Positions 52,296-62,151 of a DNA stretch of 64,000 nt are shown here, in pieces. Numbering within the stretch: position 1 is the first letter of the stretch; every line of letters begins with the position of its first letter. Origin of the DNA: CAIWHR01 sp963788185 (GTDB lineage: Bacteria; Pseudomonadota; Gammaproteobacteria; Burkholderiales; Casimicrobiaceae); contig CAWBGE010000022.1 of the NCBI GenBank assembly GCA_963788185.1, positions 66,582 to 130,581 on the forward strand. The letters are read 5' to 3'. The notes beneath the pieces were generated by a model. The model saw only the letters and a list, made by a program, of their open reading frames with translations, ran no database searches and was not told the origin of the DNA. The translations under genes and the position numbers were made by a program.

Positions 52296-53423
52296 CTACA
52301 AATAGGGGTCCGCCGCGTCGCGTATCCCGTCGCCCATGAAATTGAACGCGAGGACTGCGACGATGACGGCAATGGACGGATAGAGCAGCCAGGGAGAAAT
52401 GACCAGGGCCTGGATGTTCTGGGCATCCTGGAGGAGCACCCCCCAACTGATCGCCGGCGGCCTCAGGCCGAGGCCGAGGAAACTCAACGACGTCTCGCTG
52501 ATGATGATCGCGGGGATCGCCAGCGTCGTCGCCGCGATGATGTGGCTGATGAACGAGGGCACCATGTGGCGGAAGATGATCCTCGACTTGCTGCAACCGA
52601 GGAGCTCGGCCGCCATGACGAAATCCTCTTCCTTGAGCGAAATGAACCGCCCGCGGACGACCCGGGCAAGCTCGGTCCAGCCGATCAGCGAAATGATGAT
52701 GGTGATGGCGAAGTAGACCTTCACGACGTCCCAGTCGGCGGGCAGCGCCGCGGCGAGGCCCATCCACAGCGGAATCGTCGGGATCGAGCGCAGGATCTCG
52801 ATGATCCGCTGGATCACCGTATCGGCCAGTCCGCCGAAATAGCCGGAGATGCCGCCGAGGACGACGCCCAGCACCAGACTCAGGGCCACGCTGACCAGAC
52901 CTATGGTCATCGACGTCCGTGTGGCATACATGAGCCGCGACCACATATCGCGCCCCTGCATGTCCGTTCCGAGCAGGAAAAGCGTCTCCCCCGCCTTCGC
53001 TCCTTCCACACCGATGAAACGGCGGTCGGCCGGGATGAAGCCCAGCAATTCGTAGGGTTCGCCGCGGCCGAAGAACGTGACCGGGATCTTCTTCGTCGTG
53101 TCGGGAACGTAGACGCGCTTGAAAGTGAGCGGGTCTCGCGTCCCCGCCAACGGGTGGACATAGGGCCTGAAGCTTCCCTCGTCGAACCAATGGATCTGCT
53201 GCGGCGCCATCAGCGATCGCTGTGCTTCCGATTCCTGCGGATCCGCATAGGCGAAGAAATCCGCAAAGATCGCGACGAAATAGAAAGCGATCAGGACGAT
53301 GGTCCCGCCGGCCGCAAGCCTGTGCTTACGAAAACGCCACCACATCAGCTGCCACTGCGTGGCGACGGCGATCCTGTCTTCCGCCAGGACCCCGGTTTCG
53401 GGTGCCGGTGCGATCTCCGCCAT
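52296..53423 (-). CDS. dppC: Peptide ABC transporter permease (OppC/DppC)
   Basis: This 375-residue permease has a first helix near 42-62, a long periplasmic segment (about 65-155) and the DppC core with GTDMQGRDMWSRLMYATRTS. The EAA loop is AAELLGCSKSRIIFRHMVPS and the closing block is FMGDGIRDAADPYL. The long insert after TM1 is typical of this permease branch. Its ATG overlaps the dppB stop by one base, so the two are coupled. It forms the channel with DppB. Confidence 0.92.
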   Translation of the reverse strand: MAEIAPAPETGVLAEDRIAVATQWQLMWWRFRKHRLAAGGTIVLIAFYFVAIFADFFAYADPQESEAQRSLMAPQQIHWFDEGSFRPYVHPLAGTRDPLTFKRVYVPDTTKKIPVTFFGRGEPYELLGFIPADRRFIGVEGAKAGETLFLLGTDMQGRDMWSRLMYATRTSMTIGLVSVALSLVLGVVLGGISGYFGGLADTVIQRIIEILRSIPTIPLWMGLAAALPADWDVVKVYFAITIIISLIGWTELARVVRGRFISLKEEDFVMAAELLGCSKSRIIFRHMVPSFISHIIAATTLAIPAIIISETSLSFLGLGLRPPAISWGVLLQDAQNIQALVISPWLLYPSIAVIVAVLAFNFMGDGIRDAADPYL

Positions 53424-54412
53424 CACTGCCGCCCCAACCGGATTCTCGGGTCGACCCACATCAGCAGCAGGTCCGAGATGAACGTTCCGACGACGGTCAT
53501 CACCCCGAGCAGCAGGACGATGGTTCCGGCCAGGAACATGTCCTGGGCGATCAGCGCCTTGAGCAGCAGGGGGCCGACGGTGGGCAGGCTCAGGACGAGC
53601 GATACGATGATGCTTCCGGATACCACGTAGGGCAGCAGGTAACCGATGGTGCTCACGAACGGATTGAGCGCTACCCGGACCGGGTACCGCAGGACGACCC
53701 GGTATTCCGGAAGTCCGCGTGCACGCGCCGTCATCACGTAGGGCTTTCTCAATTCATCCAGCAGGTTCGACCGCATGATGCGGATCAGCTGGGCGGTTCC
53801 GGCGACGCCGAGGACGACGGCCGGTATCGGCAGGTGCTTGGTGAGGTCCCACACTCTCGCCATGCTCCAGGGCGCTTCGGCGAAGTCGGGCGAAAAGAGC
53901 CCGCCCACGTTCGCGCCGAACCAGGCGAAGCCAACGTACATGACGACGAGCGCCAGCAGGAACCCGGGAATGGCGAGGCCGATGAAACCGATGAACGTGA
54001 ACAGGTAATCCGCGAACGAGTAGGGGTAGACCGCGGAGTAGATCCCGATCGGCAGGGCCAGCGCCCAGGTGAAGATGATCGCCGCCACCGAGATGACCAT
54101 GGTCAGGGTCAGGCGGTCGCCGATCACGTCGGAAACGGGCCGCCCCCACTCCATCGCCATGCCGAAATTTCCCTGCAGGATGAGCCCCATCCACTTCGCA
54201 TACTGAACCGTGATCGGCTTGTCGAGGCCGAGCTGCTCGCGCATCGCCATCGCCTCGCCTTCGGAAACCGCGCTTCCCGACGCCGACATCGAGGCGATGT
54301 ACGAAGTGACGTAATCGCCGGGAGGCAGGTGGATGATCATGAACGACAGCACGGAAATGGCCCAGACCGTGAGCACGGCCAGCAGCAAGCGACGAACGAT
54401 GTAGGCCACCAT
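53423..54412 (-). CDS. dppB: Peptide ABC transporter permease (OppB/DppB)
   Basis: This 329-residue permease has six helices and starts MVAYIVRRLLLAVLTVWAIS, the classic OppB/DppB N-terminus. It has LGLDKPITVQYAKWM, EAA loop TARARGLPEYRVVLRYPVRV and GGxx-type end VGTFISDLLLMWVDPRIRLG. It follows the binding-protein gene by 84 bases. With DppC it forms the inner-membrane channel. Confidence 0.93.
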   Translation of the reverse strand: MVAYIVRRLLLAVLTVWAISVLSFMIIHLPPGDYVTSYIASMSASGSAVSEGEAMAMREQLGLDKPITVQYAKWMGLILQGNFGMAMEWGRPVSDVIGDRLTLTMVISVAAIIFTWALALPIGIYSAVYPYSFADYLFTFIGFIGLAIPGFLLALVVMYVGFAWFGANVGGLFSPDFAEAPWSMARVWDLTKHLPIPAVVLGVAGTAQLIRIMRSNLLDELRKPYVMTARARGLPEYRVVLRYPVRVALNPFVSTIGYLLPYVVSGSIIVSLVLSLPTVGPLLLKALIAQDMFLAGTIVLLLGVMTVVGTFISDLLLMWVDPRIRLGRQ

Positions 54413-54496
54413 GGCAACTCCGTGGAAAACGGTTCGGGCGCCCGCAGGCGCCCGGGTGGAACGCAGCCGCCTGCAATGCAGGCGGCCGCCGCAATG

Positions 54497-56560
54497 TTAC
54501 TTGAAGTAGAACGTGATCGGTTGCGACGAGTACGGCGTGCGCACGTGCTGCGCGTTGGTCTGCCGGTCGGGGACATTGCCGACGTTGTTCTTGACAAGGC
54601 GCACGCCCATGAACGCCGGCGACTGACCGACGGTCCCGATGCTCCACGTCTGTTCGGCGATGATCCTCCAGATCTCTTTCGCGTTCTTCGTCCGGTCCTC
54701 CTCCTTCGCGCCGAACGAGGCACGGAACAGGTCGAACGCGCGCAGCATCTCGGGATCGTCAGGCTTCTTGCCCGCGGCGCCCTTCGACGCGTACCACTTC
54801 GCGAATGCGATGCCCATGTGGGCCTCTGCCGCGTCGACGGGCAGCGCGTGGCGCGGGAACAGGAACAGCATCTCGGAGCCGTCGTTGGCCCAGGTGATGA
54901 TCTGGTTCTCGTTGTTGTTGTCGCGCGTGAACGCAAGGTTGCGCTCGAGTTCCTTGATGTCGACGTCGATGCCGATCTTCTTCCACTGCTGCTTGATCAT
55001 CTCGCCGACCTGCGTGAACGGCACGAACTGGCCGCCGACGGTGACCATCTCGAGGCGCACGCGGCCCTTGCCGTCGGGGCGCTGCCGGTAGCCCTCGGCG
55101 TCCTTCTTCGTCAGGCCGACCTTGTCGAGCAATTCGTTGGACTGCTTGAGGTCCAGCACGCCCCACTTCTTGTTCCATTCGGGGCCGGGGCTGTAGATCG
55201 TGTCGGGCGCCGGCGCCACCGAGCCCGCCGTGCCCACGCCCAGCCAGAATGCTTCGTTCAGCTGGTCGCGGTCGATGCCCAGCGCGAGTGCGTGGCGGAA
55301 GTCCTTTGTGCGCAGCAGCTTGCCGATCTCCGGATCCGCGTCGTAGGCCATGCCGATGTGCAGCGCGACGTCGGCGCCGTTGAGGCCCGGGTCGAGGTGG
55401 ACCTTGTAGTTGCCCCTCTGCTGGTTCTCGAGGAATACCGGCAGCTTCGACAGGTGCATGTGGCGTTCCTGGATGTCGTACTCGCCGGCGATGGCGCGCA
55501 GGTTCGCGACCTCGGCGTTCTCGGCCAGAGTCAACGTGATCCGATCGATGTACGGCAACTGGTTGCCCGCCGTGTCGACACCCCAGAAGTACGGGTTGCG
55601 CTCCATCGCCCACGTCGGCGTGTTGATCGGCGAGACGGTCTTCCACGGCGTCATCACCGGCAGGTCGGGGTTGAGCGCCCAGCTGTAGCGGTTGCGCAGC
55701 AGCGACACCCAGTTGTCGAAACCGAGGTCCTTGGCTTTCTTGTTCGCCGCCTCGTCGGACGAGTACTTGGGCAGGAACTGCTTCAGGTAATGTGCAGGCG
55801 CGTAGGCGCCGCCCCAGTTCTGGAACGCGCCGCGGGTGGCGAGACCCGCGCCGATCGCCGTGCTGCCGGCGAGTTGGTAGACGAAGAATGCGTATGGCTC
55901 TGGGAATTCAAAGGCGACCGTGTAGTCGTCGATCTTGCGCATCTTGCCGTCCTTGCCGTCGATCTGGAACTCGAAGAACGGTGTGGGGACGATGTTCTTG
56001 TTGAGGTAGATGTCCTGGTACCAGAACATGAAATCGTCGGCGGTGAGCGGCTTGCCGTCAGACCACTTCGCGCCCTTGCGCAGGTAGATCGTTGTCGTCT
56101 TGCCGTCGTCGCTGACCTTCCAGTCGCGGGCGAGGCTGGGCATGATCCTGGTGCCGGTGTAGTCGAAGGTCAGGATCTTGTCGGCGGATACGATGCGGTT
56201 GCCGTTCTCGTGGTCGGCCGGTCCGGTGAACGCGCGGCGCCAGTTGCCGCCGTACTTTCCGATCTGGTCCAGCGGCTTGACGACCAGCAGCTGCGACGGC
56301 TCGGGCAGGCGCTTGTCGACCGCAGGCAGCTTTCCGCCCTTCACCAGCGCGGCGAGCGTCGGGGCTTCCTTGAAGGCTTTCGGAAAAGCCTTGGCGTCAC
56401 GGATGATCTCCGGACCCTGGAGCTTCCCGATCAGCGACGAGCCGATCTTGGGGGCCTTCGCCGGATCCGCCGCCTGCGCGGCCACCCCGCCTGACCCCAT
56501 CGCAAGGGTGCCGACGAGTCCAAGACCCGCCAGCACACGCACCGCGCGCATCAATTTCAT
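54497..56560 (-). CDS. dppA: Peptide ABC transporter substrate-binding protein
   Basis: This 687-residue periplasmic family 5 binding protein is longer than the usual 530-600 residues. A signal peptide ends about GVAAQAA, followed by an extra segment of about 80 residues before the canonical start (QIGKYGGNWRRAFTG). Family signatures are visible: YLRKGAKWSDGKPLTADDFMF, HALALGIDRDQLNEAF and DLKQSNELLDKVGL. ATG 56560 has GGAGG five bases upstream. It is first in the operon dppABCDF. Ligand unknown; peptides, opines or sugars are all seen in this family. Confidence 0.9.
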   Translation of the reverse strand: MKLMRAVRVLAGLGLVGTLAMGSGGVAAQAADPAKAPKIGSSLIGKLQGPEIIRDAKAFPKAFKEAPTLAALVKGGKLPAVDKRLPEPSQLLVVKPLDQIGKYGGNWRRAFTGPADHENGNRIVSADKILTFDYTGTRIMPSLARDWKVSDDGKTTTIYLRKGAKWSDGKPLTADDFMFWYQDIYLNKNIVPTPFFEFQIDGKDGKMRKIDDYTVAFEFPEPYAFFVYQLAGSTAIGAGLATRGAFQNWGGAYAPAHYLKQFLPKYSSDEAANKKAKDLGFDNWVSLLRNRYSWALNPDLPVMTPWKTVSPINTPTWAMERNPYFWGVDTAGNQLPYIDRITLTLAENAEVANLRAIAGEYDIQERHMHLSKLPVFLENQQRGNYKVHLDPGLNGADVALHIGMAYDADPEIGKLLRTKDFRHALALGIDRDQLNEAFWLGVGTAGSVAPAPDTIYSPGPEWNKKWGVLDLKQSNELLDKVGLTKKDAEGYRQRPDGKGRVRLEMVTVGGQFVPFTQVGEMIKQQWKKIGIDVDIKELERNLAFTRDNNNENQIITWANDGSEMLFLFPRHALPVDAAEAHMGIAFAKWYASKGAAGKKPDDPEMLRAFDLFRASFGAKEEDRTKNAKEIWRIIAEQTWSIGTVGQSPAFMGVRLVKNNVGNVPDRQTNAQHVRTPYSSQPITFYFK

Positions 56561-57176
56561 ACGAACCTCCTTGTGCATTGTTCCGTTTCCGTCGCCAAGA
56601 GAACCGACGGCTCGAGGCCGATCCCGCCGCCCGACCGCAGTCCGCCACCGATATCGTGACGCGACGGCACGTGGACTCACTCTCCCCGTCCGGGTGATTG
56701 TGCGCCGTCGCTGTGGAGAGAATTTGCCGCAGATCAAGGCAGCTTGAGGTGAGACTGCGCAAGCGGCCTCGTTTTCCCGTCTGTGGCGTCCGCTTTTCGG
56801 GGACCGGTTCAGTCGCCCGTTAATCGCCCCCCGTTTGATCCTGGCCGACCGACACGTTGCCTGCAAGAAGACAGGCCCCTGCTATTTCCATTGGTTATAT
56901 CAGCATTACCCACACTCATTGGACGGGAGCCTGAGCGGTACTTAGAGTCTGTACGTAACGATCCGCGACGTGCATTTGCGCTCAGATTCGCGTCCCAACC
57001 ACTTGGTGGTGCATCGCGCGGAAATAGAAGAATAAGAATTGAGGTTGTTGCTTTTGACGCTAGGCGCGTCCACTCCGACCGGTCAATTGGACCGTTGATC
57101 CGGCCCCACGATTTCTCCAGGAACGGGTCATCAATCTCACGCAGGAGAAGTATCCAGTTCGGTACAGGAGAAAAGA
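56561..57176. other. Divergent intergenic region upstream of TRAP operon
   Basis: These 616 bases contain no gene I can support. From about 56880 the sequence becomes visibly richer in A and T than the ABC operon side. It holds the ABC-operon promoter side, an inverted repeat at 57080-57094 and the dctQ ribosome site. It looks like the left edge of a compositionally different block. Confidence 0.45.
57080..57094. promoter_or_regulatory. Candidate operator upstream of TRAP operon
   Basis: CGGTC-AATTG-GACCG is a perfect 5-bp inverted repeat, 83 bases before the dctQ start. Its length and symmetry would suit a LysR-type activator such as the one encoded at 61158. Confidence 0.4.
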
Positions 57177-57674
57177 TTGAAATCTGCGCGCTCGCTTTGG
57201 ATGAGATGGCTGGAGCACTTTCTCGTGGTCGGGCTAAGCATCATGGGCCTGATGGTTTTCGCCAACGTCGTACTAAGGTACGTATTCGACGACGGGATCG
57301 CAGTCACCGAAGAAGTGGCGCGGTTCATTTTCGTCTGGATCACATTCATCGGCTCGATCGTCGCGATGAAGGAGGGGCTCCACCTCGGTATGCAGTCCCT
57401 TACGCGGAATCTTCCGAAGCCGATCCGCGTAGGTGCGCAAATACTCTCCCACGCGCTGATGCTGTTGTGCTGCGCCGTGTTGCTTAAAGGCAGTTGGACA
57501 CAGACAGGGCTGAACATAAGCAACGTGGCGGCGTTATCCGGCATTCCCGTCGCCTTCATGTACGGCACCGGCATCGTCGCATCGATAGCCATCGCCTGGA
57601 TCCTCATCCTGGAACTGCCGCTCGTCTTCAAAGGCATCGAACCTCACGCCAAGTTGCCGCCGAACGACCAATAG
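57177..57674 (+). CDS. dctQ: TRAP transporter small permease (DctQ)
   Basis: This 165-residue protein has four helices. DctQ features: VFANVVLRYVFDDGIAVTEEVARFIFVWITFIGS and MKEGLHLGMQ. The start is taken as TTG 57177 (LKSARSLWMRW) because ACAGGAG lies six bases upstream; the first ATG, 57201, has no ribosome site and begins inside the amphipathic lead. It joins DctM in the inner membrane. It is the first gene of dctQMP, 12 bases before dctM. Confidence 0.87.
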   Translation: MKSARSLWMRWLEHFLVVGLSIMGLMVFANVVLRYVFDDGIAVTEEVARFIFVWITFIGSIVAMKEGLHLGMQSLTRNLPKPIRVGAQILSHALMLLCCAVLLKGSWTQTGLNISNVAALSGIPVAFMYGTGIVASIAIAWILILELPLVFKGIEPHAKLPPNDQ

Positions 57675-57686
57675 CCGAGGCGTGAC

Positions 57687-58964
57687 ATGACACTCGCAGT
57701 CTTCCTGGGTTCGCTGCTCGGCGCAATGGCATTGGGTATGCCGATTGCGCTGGCGCTTCTCGTCTGCGGCATCGCCATGATGCTTCAAATGGGGCTCTTC
57801 GATTCGCAGATACTCGCGCAGAAACTCATCGACGGCGCGGACACGTTTCCCTTGATGGCGGTGCCCTATTTCCTCCTTGCCGGTGAGCTGATGAACGCCG
57901 GCGGGCTCTCGAAGAAGATAGTGGCAGCGGCGATGAGCCTGGTGGGCCATATCCGGGGCGGCCTGGGATACGTCGTCATCGGAACAGGCATTGTGCTCGC
58001 CAGTCTGTCGGGGTCGGCGATCGCCGACACCGCAACGCTCGCCGTGATGCTGGTACCCATGATCCGTCTGGCCGGGTACGACTTGAGTCGCTCCTGCGGC
58101 CTGATCGCTGCATCCGGAGTCATCGCGCCGATCATCCCGCCTTCGGTGGGCTTTGTGTTGTTTGGCGTGACAACCAACGTATCGATCCTGAAGCTCTTCA
58201 TGGCCGGGGTCGTACCGGGACTCGTGATGGGGCTCGCGCTGATCGTCACCTGGCGCTGGCTTTCCAAGAATTCCAGTGAGACGCTGCCTCCCAGGAAAAG
58301 CGCGGCGGAAATGCTATTGGCGTGTCGCGGTGCCGCATGGGCGATGGGCATGCCTTTCATCATCATAGGCGGGCTCAAGTTCGGCCTGTTCACACCTACA
58401 GAGTCTGCGATCGTTGCGGCGGCCTACGCACTGCTGGTCAGCGTTTTCGTATACCGGGATCTTTCCGCGAGCGCCCTCTACAGCGCCGTGCTGAGCGCCG
58501 CGAAAACCTCCGCCGTGATCATGTTCATGGTCGCCGCGTCCCAGGTAACGTCGTGGCTCATTACCGCAGCGAACATCCCCGATCAACTGGTCCACCTCCT
58601 GACGCCGTTCATGGACGACAAGACACTCCTGATGGCGCTGATGATGCTGATCGTCTTTCTGGTCGGGACGGCGCTGGACTTCACGCCGAACATTCTGATT
58701 GTTGCGCCGGTCCTCATGCCTGTGGTCAGTGCCGCCGGCATCGATCCCGTGTATTTCGGCGTCCTGTTCGTCATGAACGCCGCAATCGGGATGATCACGC
58801 CACCCGTCGGCGTCGTACTCAACACCGTATGTGGGGTAGCGAAGATCCGGATGGAGGATGCGATCGGGGGAGTCGTTCCATTCCTGATCGCCGAATGCGC
58901 TGTCGTCGTGCTGTTGGTTCTATTCCCGGCCATCGTGACCGTGCCGGTCAAGTGGTTCTTCTAG
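57687..58964 (+). CDS. dctM: TRAP transporter large permease (DctM)
   Basis: This 425-residue ion-transporter subunit has about 12 helices and re-entrant loops. DctM blocks: LLAGELMNAGGLSKKIVAAA, GSAIADTATLAVMLVPMI, GVIAPIIPPSVGFVLFGV and ALDFTPNILIVAPVLMPVV. It couples sodium or proton entry to solute uptake delivered by DctP. Operon order Q-M-P matches the usual arrangement. Confidence 0.93.
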   Translation: MTLAVFLGSLLGAMALGMPIALALLVCGIAMMLQMGLFDSQILAQKLIDGADTFPLMAVPYFLLAGELMNAGGLSKKIVAAAMSLVGHIRGGLGYVVIGTGIVLASLSGSAIADTATLAVMLVPMIRLAGYDLSRSCGLIAASGVIAPIIPPSVGFVLFGVTTNVSILKLFMAGVVPGLVMGLALIVTWRWLSKNSSETLPPRKSAAEMLLACRGAAWAMGMPFIIIGGLKFGLFTPTESAIVAAAYALLVSVFVYRDLSASALYSAVLSAAKTSAVIMFMVAASQVTSWLITAANIPDQLVHLLTPFMDDKTLLMALMMLIVFLVGTALDFTPNILIVAPVLMPVVSAAGIDPVYFGVLFVMNAAIGMITPPVGVVLNTVCGVAKIRMEDAIGGVVPFLIAECAVVVLLVLFPAIVTVPVKWFF

Positions 58965-58989
58965 TCCTAAACAAAAGACGGAGACTCTC

Positions 58990-59976
58990 ATGAAACTCAG
59001 GAAGCTCTTGGCAGTTCTGTTCGCGACGATGTTCGTTCAGTTCGTGCACGCACAGAATGTGAGGCTCGGATACGTTCCCACCGAAGATCACCCCGTTGGC
59101 CAGGGGGTGAATCGCTTCGTCGAACTGGTAAAGAGCAAGACCAACGGGAGAATCATCATTACTCCGTACTCCGGCGGCAAGTTGGGAAACGAGCCGCAGA
59201 TGCAGTCATCCCTGCAAGGCGGGATTCTGGAGCTCATGGTGGGGCCGACGTCCAACTTCGTCGGCGCAATCAAGGAGTTCGGAATCTACGATCTCCCGTT
59301 CTTCTACGGGGACTTCAAGCAGGTTGACGCGGTGATGGATGGCCGAGTCGGCAAGCAGTTGTTCAGCAAGTTGGAGTCGATCAACATCGTCGGGCTGGCG
59401 TACTGGGACAATGGCTTCAGGCACATGACCAATGCGAAGCGCCAAATTCAGAAGATGGAGGACATGAAGGGGCTCAAGATCCGTGTGATCCCCAATCCTC
59501 TGTTCGTGGCGACCTTCAAGGCGCTGGGCACCAACCCAATCGGCCTTCCTTACCCCGAGCTCTATAACGCCCTCGAGAGCAAGGCGGTGGATGCCCAGGA
59601 AACGCCCGTGGGTCTCATCTACTCGAGCAAGTTCTACGAGGTCCAGAAATACCTGACCCTTACCGGACACATCTATACGCCGTACCTCCTTCTGGCGAGC
59701 ACGAAGTGGTTCAACTCGCTTCCGGAGGCCGATCGCAAGCTGGTCATGGAAGCAGCACAGGAGTCCGCGATCTATCAGCGCAAGTTGTCGCGTGACAACG
59801 CCGATAACATTGCATTCAAGATCCTCAAAGGTCACGGTATGGATGTGGTCGTGCTGCCGCCTGCCGAAATGACCAAGCTGCGCGACGCCGTGAAGCCGGT
59901 GCAGGAGGAATTCAGCAAGATCATTGGCGAGGAACTCGTCGGCCAGGCACGTGCCGACATGGCTCGTGCGCGCTGA
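58990..59976 (+). CDS. dctP: TRAP transporter solute-binding protein (DctP)
   Basis: This 328-residue periplasmic protein has a signal peptide ending QFVHAQ. DctP features: the Arg that clamps a carboxylate lies in MKGLKIRVIPNP, followed by NPIGLPYPELYNALESKAVDAQETP and LASTKWFNSLPEADRKLV. The ligand is likely a carboxylic acid such as a sugar acid. GGAG lies eight bases before ATG 58990 (CGGAGACTCTCATG). Codon use is noticeably less G/C-biased than in the ABC operon next door. Confidence 0.92.
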   Translation: MKLRKLLAVLFATMFVQFVHAQNVRLGYVPTEDHPVGQGVNRFVELVKSKTNGRIIITPYSGGKLGNEPQMQSSLQGGILELMVGPTSNFVGAIKEFGIYDLPFFYGDFKQVDAVMDGRVGKQLFSKLESINIVGLAYWDNGFRHMTNAKRQIQKMEDMKGLKIRVIPNPLFVATFKALGTNPIGLPYPELYNALESKAVDAQETPVGLIYSSKFYEVQKYLTLTGHIYTPYLLLASTKWFNSLPEADRKLVMEAAQESAIYQRKLSRDNADNIAFKILKGHGMDVVVLPPAEMTKLRDAVKPVQEEFSKIIGEELVGQARADMARAR

Positions 59977-60019
59977 TTCCGTCTTGCCCTCCAATTGCAA
60001 TAGCAACGAAGGCTTTGCC

Positions 60020-61015
60020 ATGCACCTCATTCAGTTCGAAGACTCAAAGAACAGCCGTCGCGTCGGACGTATCGACGGCGATTCCGTTCATGCGATCCGG
60101 AACACTACGACCACACGCGTCCTCGCGCTCGATGCGATCGCTGCGGGCGTGGGACTTTTCGATGAAGTGGAAAAACGTGGTACCGACGATGTCCTGGACT
60201 ATGGCGCGTTGTTGGCGCAAGGCAAGGTCCTCCCGCCGATCGACCACGACGATCCGGCGCATTGCGTGATCGCCGGCACCGGCTTGACGCACCTCGGCAG
60301 CGCAGAGGCGCGAAGCAAGATGCACGAAAAGGTCAGCCAGAGCGAAGAGAACCTGACCGACACGATGCGATTGTTCAAGTGGGGTCTGGCCGAAGGCAAA
60401 CCGGGGCCCGGCAAGGTCGGCCTGCAACCGGAATGGTTCTACAAGGGCGACAGTTCCAACATCGTGCGTCCCGGAGGGACCTACCTGGTACCGGACTTCG
60501 CGACCGACCATGGCGAAGAGCCTGAAGTCGTCGGGTTGTACGTTATCGGCCCAGACCATACCCCTTACCGGCTCGGTTATGCAATTGGCAACGAATGCAC
60601 CGATCACGTGATGGAGAAAAAGAACTACCTCTACCTGGCACACTCCAAGATGCGGCCATGCTCCTATGGCCCGGAGTTGTTTGTCGGAGAGTTGCCCAGG
60701 CACGTCGAAGGCGTGGCATTGATCAAGCGCGGTGACAAAGTGCTATGGCAGCGCAACTTCGTCACCGGCGAGGACAATATGAGCCATACCCTGGCGAACA
60801 TCGAGTATCACCACTTCAAGTACGACCAGTTCGTGCGTCCGGGTGACGTTCACGTTCAGTTCTTCGGAACCTCCGTCGCTTCCTTTGGCGACGGGATTTC
60901 CGTGACTGACAGCGACATCTTCGAGATTCGCATTCCCGTGCTTGGACGGCCGCTGATCAATCCTGTGGGCCGGTCGACGGTTCGGACAACCGAGCGGATC
61001 GTCAAACAGCTATAG
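60020..61015 (+). CDS. AraD1/GguC-like fumarylacetoacetate hydrolase-family protein
   Basis: This 331-residue enzyme of the FAH superfamily has an N-terminal domain (to about 75) and a catalytic domain with metal-binding Glu-x-Glu in HGEEPEVVGLYVIG and Asp in GNECTDHVMEK. AGTGLTHLGSAEAR and SYGPELFVGELP are typical of the AraD1/GguC group, which includes 2-keto-3-deoxypentonate dehydratases. Placed right after a TRAP transporter, it probably acts on an imported sugar acid or its keto-deoxy product. The start MHLIQFED follows GAAGG. Confidence 0.83.
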   Translation: MHLIQFEDSKNSRRVGRIDGDSVHAIRNTTTTRVLALDAIAAGVGLFDEVEKRGTDDVLDYGALLAQGKVLPPIDHDDPAHCVIAGTGLTHLGSAEARSKMHEKVSQSEENLTDTMRLFKWGLAEGKPGPGKVGLQPEWFYKGDSSNIVRPGGTYLVPDFATDHGEEPEVVGLYVIGPDHTPYRLGYAIGNECTDHVMEKKNYLYLAHSKMRPCSYGPELFVGELPRHVEGVALIKRGDKVLWQRNFVTGEDNMSHTLANIEYHHFKYDQFVRPGDVHVQFFGTSVASFGDGISVTDSDIFEIRIPVLGRPLINPVGRSTVRTTERIVKQL

Positions 61016-61157
61016 GAATCGCCAGGCATTGTCGTAGATGGCAGCATCGTAATGGCGCTGGAGTCGCGAAACGGGAGAACGTAACTCACCGTACCAGTGT
61101 GTCACTATTGGGCGATCTGGTTCGACCTGAAGTTCACAGGGAAAGCGCCTGACCACG

Positions 61158-62087
61158 ATGCTGTCATCGTTGACGTCCCTCGTTTCACGGCTTCGACTGA
61201 AGCAGTTGAGGCTTTTGATCGCACTGGCGGATCACGGTTCGCTGGTCAAGGCCGCCGAGCAAGTCCACATGACCCAGCCGGGCGCCACGAAAGCGCTCAA
61301 GGAAATTGAATCAGCAATGGGTGCGACGCTTTTTGTTCGAAGCAACCGGGGTCTCGAACCAAATGCGCTGGGCCACTGCGTTGTCAGGTACGCAAGACTG
61401 ATTCTCACGGACCTTTCCCATCTCAGGGAAGAGCTTTCCGGCATACTTGACGGGCACGGTGGCCGTCTCGCAGTGGGAACGATCATGGGCGCCGTTCCGT
61501 TTCTTACCGACGCGCTCTCACGCCTGCTTATTCGGCAGCCGCACGTTTCAGTGCAGATCGTCGAAGACACGAGCGCTCATTTGATTGACCTGCTCGACCA
61601 GGGCCGGTTGGACGTCGCTCTTTGTCGGACGAGCGTGAGCGAGCACCCGGAGCTTTACCGGACCATCAAGGTTCGCGATGAGGAACTCGCTGTAGTTGCT
61701 CACCCGGAGCATCCGCTGGCCACCCGGAAAGCGCTGGACCTGAAGGACCTTTCCGACTTCCGGTGGGTGGTCTACACGGCCAACACGCCGATGAGACTCC
61801 TGCTCGAGCGCGAATTCCGCGACGTTGACGTGCAATTTCCCCCTACGCTGATCGAGACCACGTCTGCGTTCATGACGCTATCGTTCCTGCAACGTCACAA
61901 GTCGATGGTTGCGATGCTCTCGGTCGACGTCGCCAAGGAGTTCGAGCGATTTGGGTTTGTGACGCTCCTGCCCGTGGCTTTCAGGTACAAGAGCGAGCCT
62001 TACTTGCTCGTGACTCGACGTGACAGGTCTCCCACACCGGTTACGGAGATCTTCATGTCGGAGTTCGCCGGAAGCGCGAAGGCTTAG
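61158..62087 (+). CDS. LysR-family regulator, GbpR-like
   Basis: This 309-residue regulator has an N-terminal winged helix (LRLLIALADHGSLVKAAEQV and HMTQPGATKALKEIESAMG) and a LysR effector domain. It resembles GbpR, which controls sugar-binding protein and gguC-type genes in Agrobacterium, and here too it sits beside a GguC-like gene. A likely target is the TRAP operon through a site such as 57080. It is on the same strand, 142 bases after the FAH gene; that gap holds no other gene. Confidence 0.87.
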   Translation: MLSSLTSLVSRLRLKQLRLLIALADHGSLVKAAEQVHMTQPGATKALKEIESAMGATLFVRSNRGLEPNALGHCVVRYARLILTDLSHLREELSGILDGHGGRLAVGTIMGAVPFLTDALSRLLIRQPHVSVQIVEDTSAHLIDLLDQGRLDVALCRTSVSEHPELYRTIKVRDEELAVVAHPEHPLATRKALDLKDLSDFRWVVYTANTPMRLLLEREFRDVDVQFPPTLIETTSAFMTLSFLQRHKSMVAMLSVDVAKEFERFGFVTLLPVAFRYKSEPYLLVTRRDRSPTPVTEIFMSEFAGSAKA

Positions 62088-62151
62088 CAGATAGCCATTT
62101 GCCAGCTGGCAACGACTGGCCACCACAACCGCGGCGAAAGGCACCCCACCC

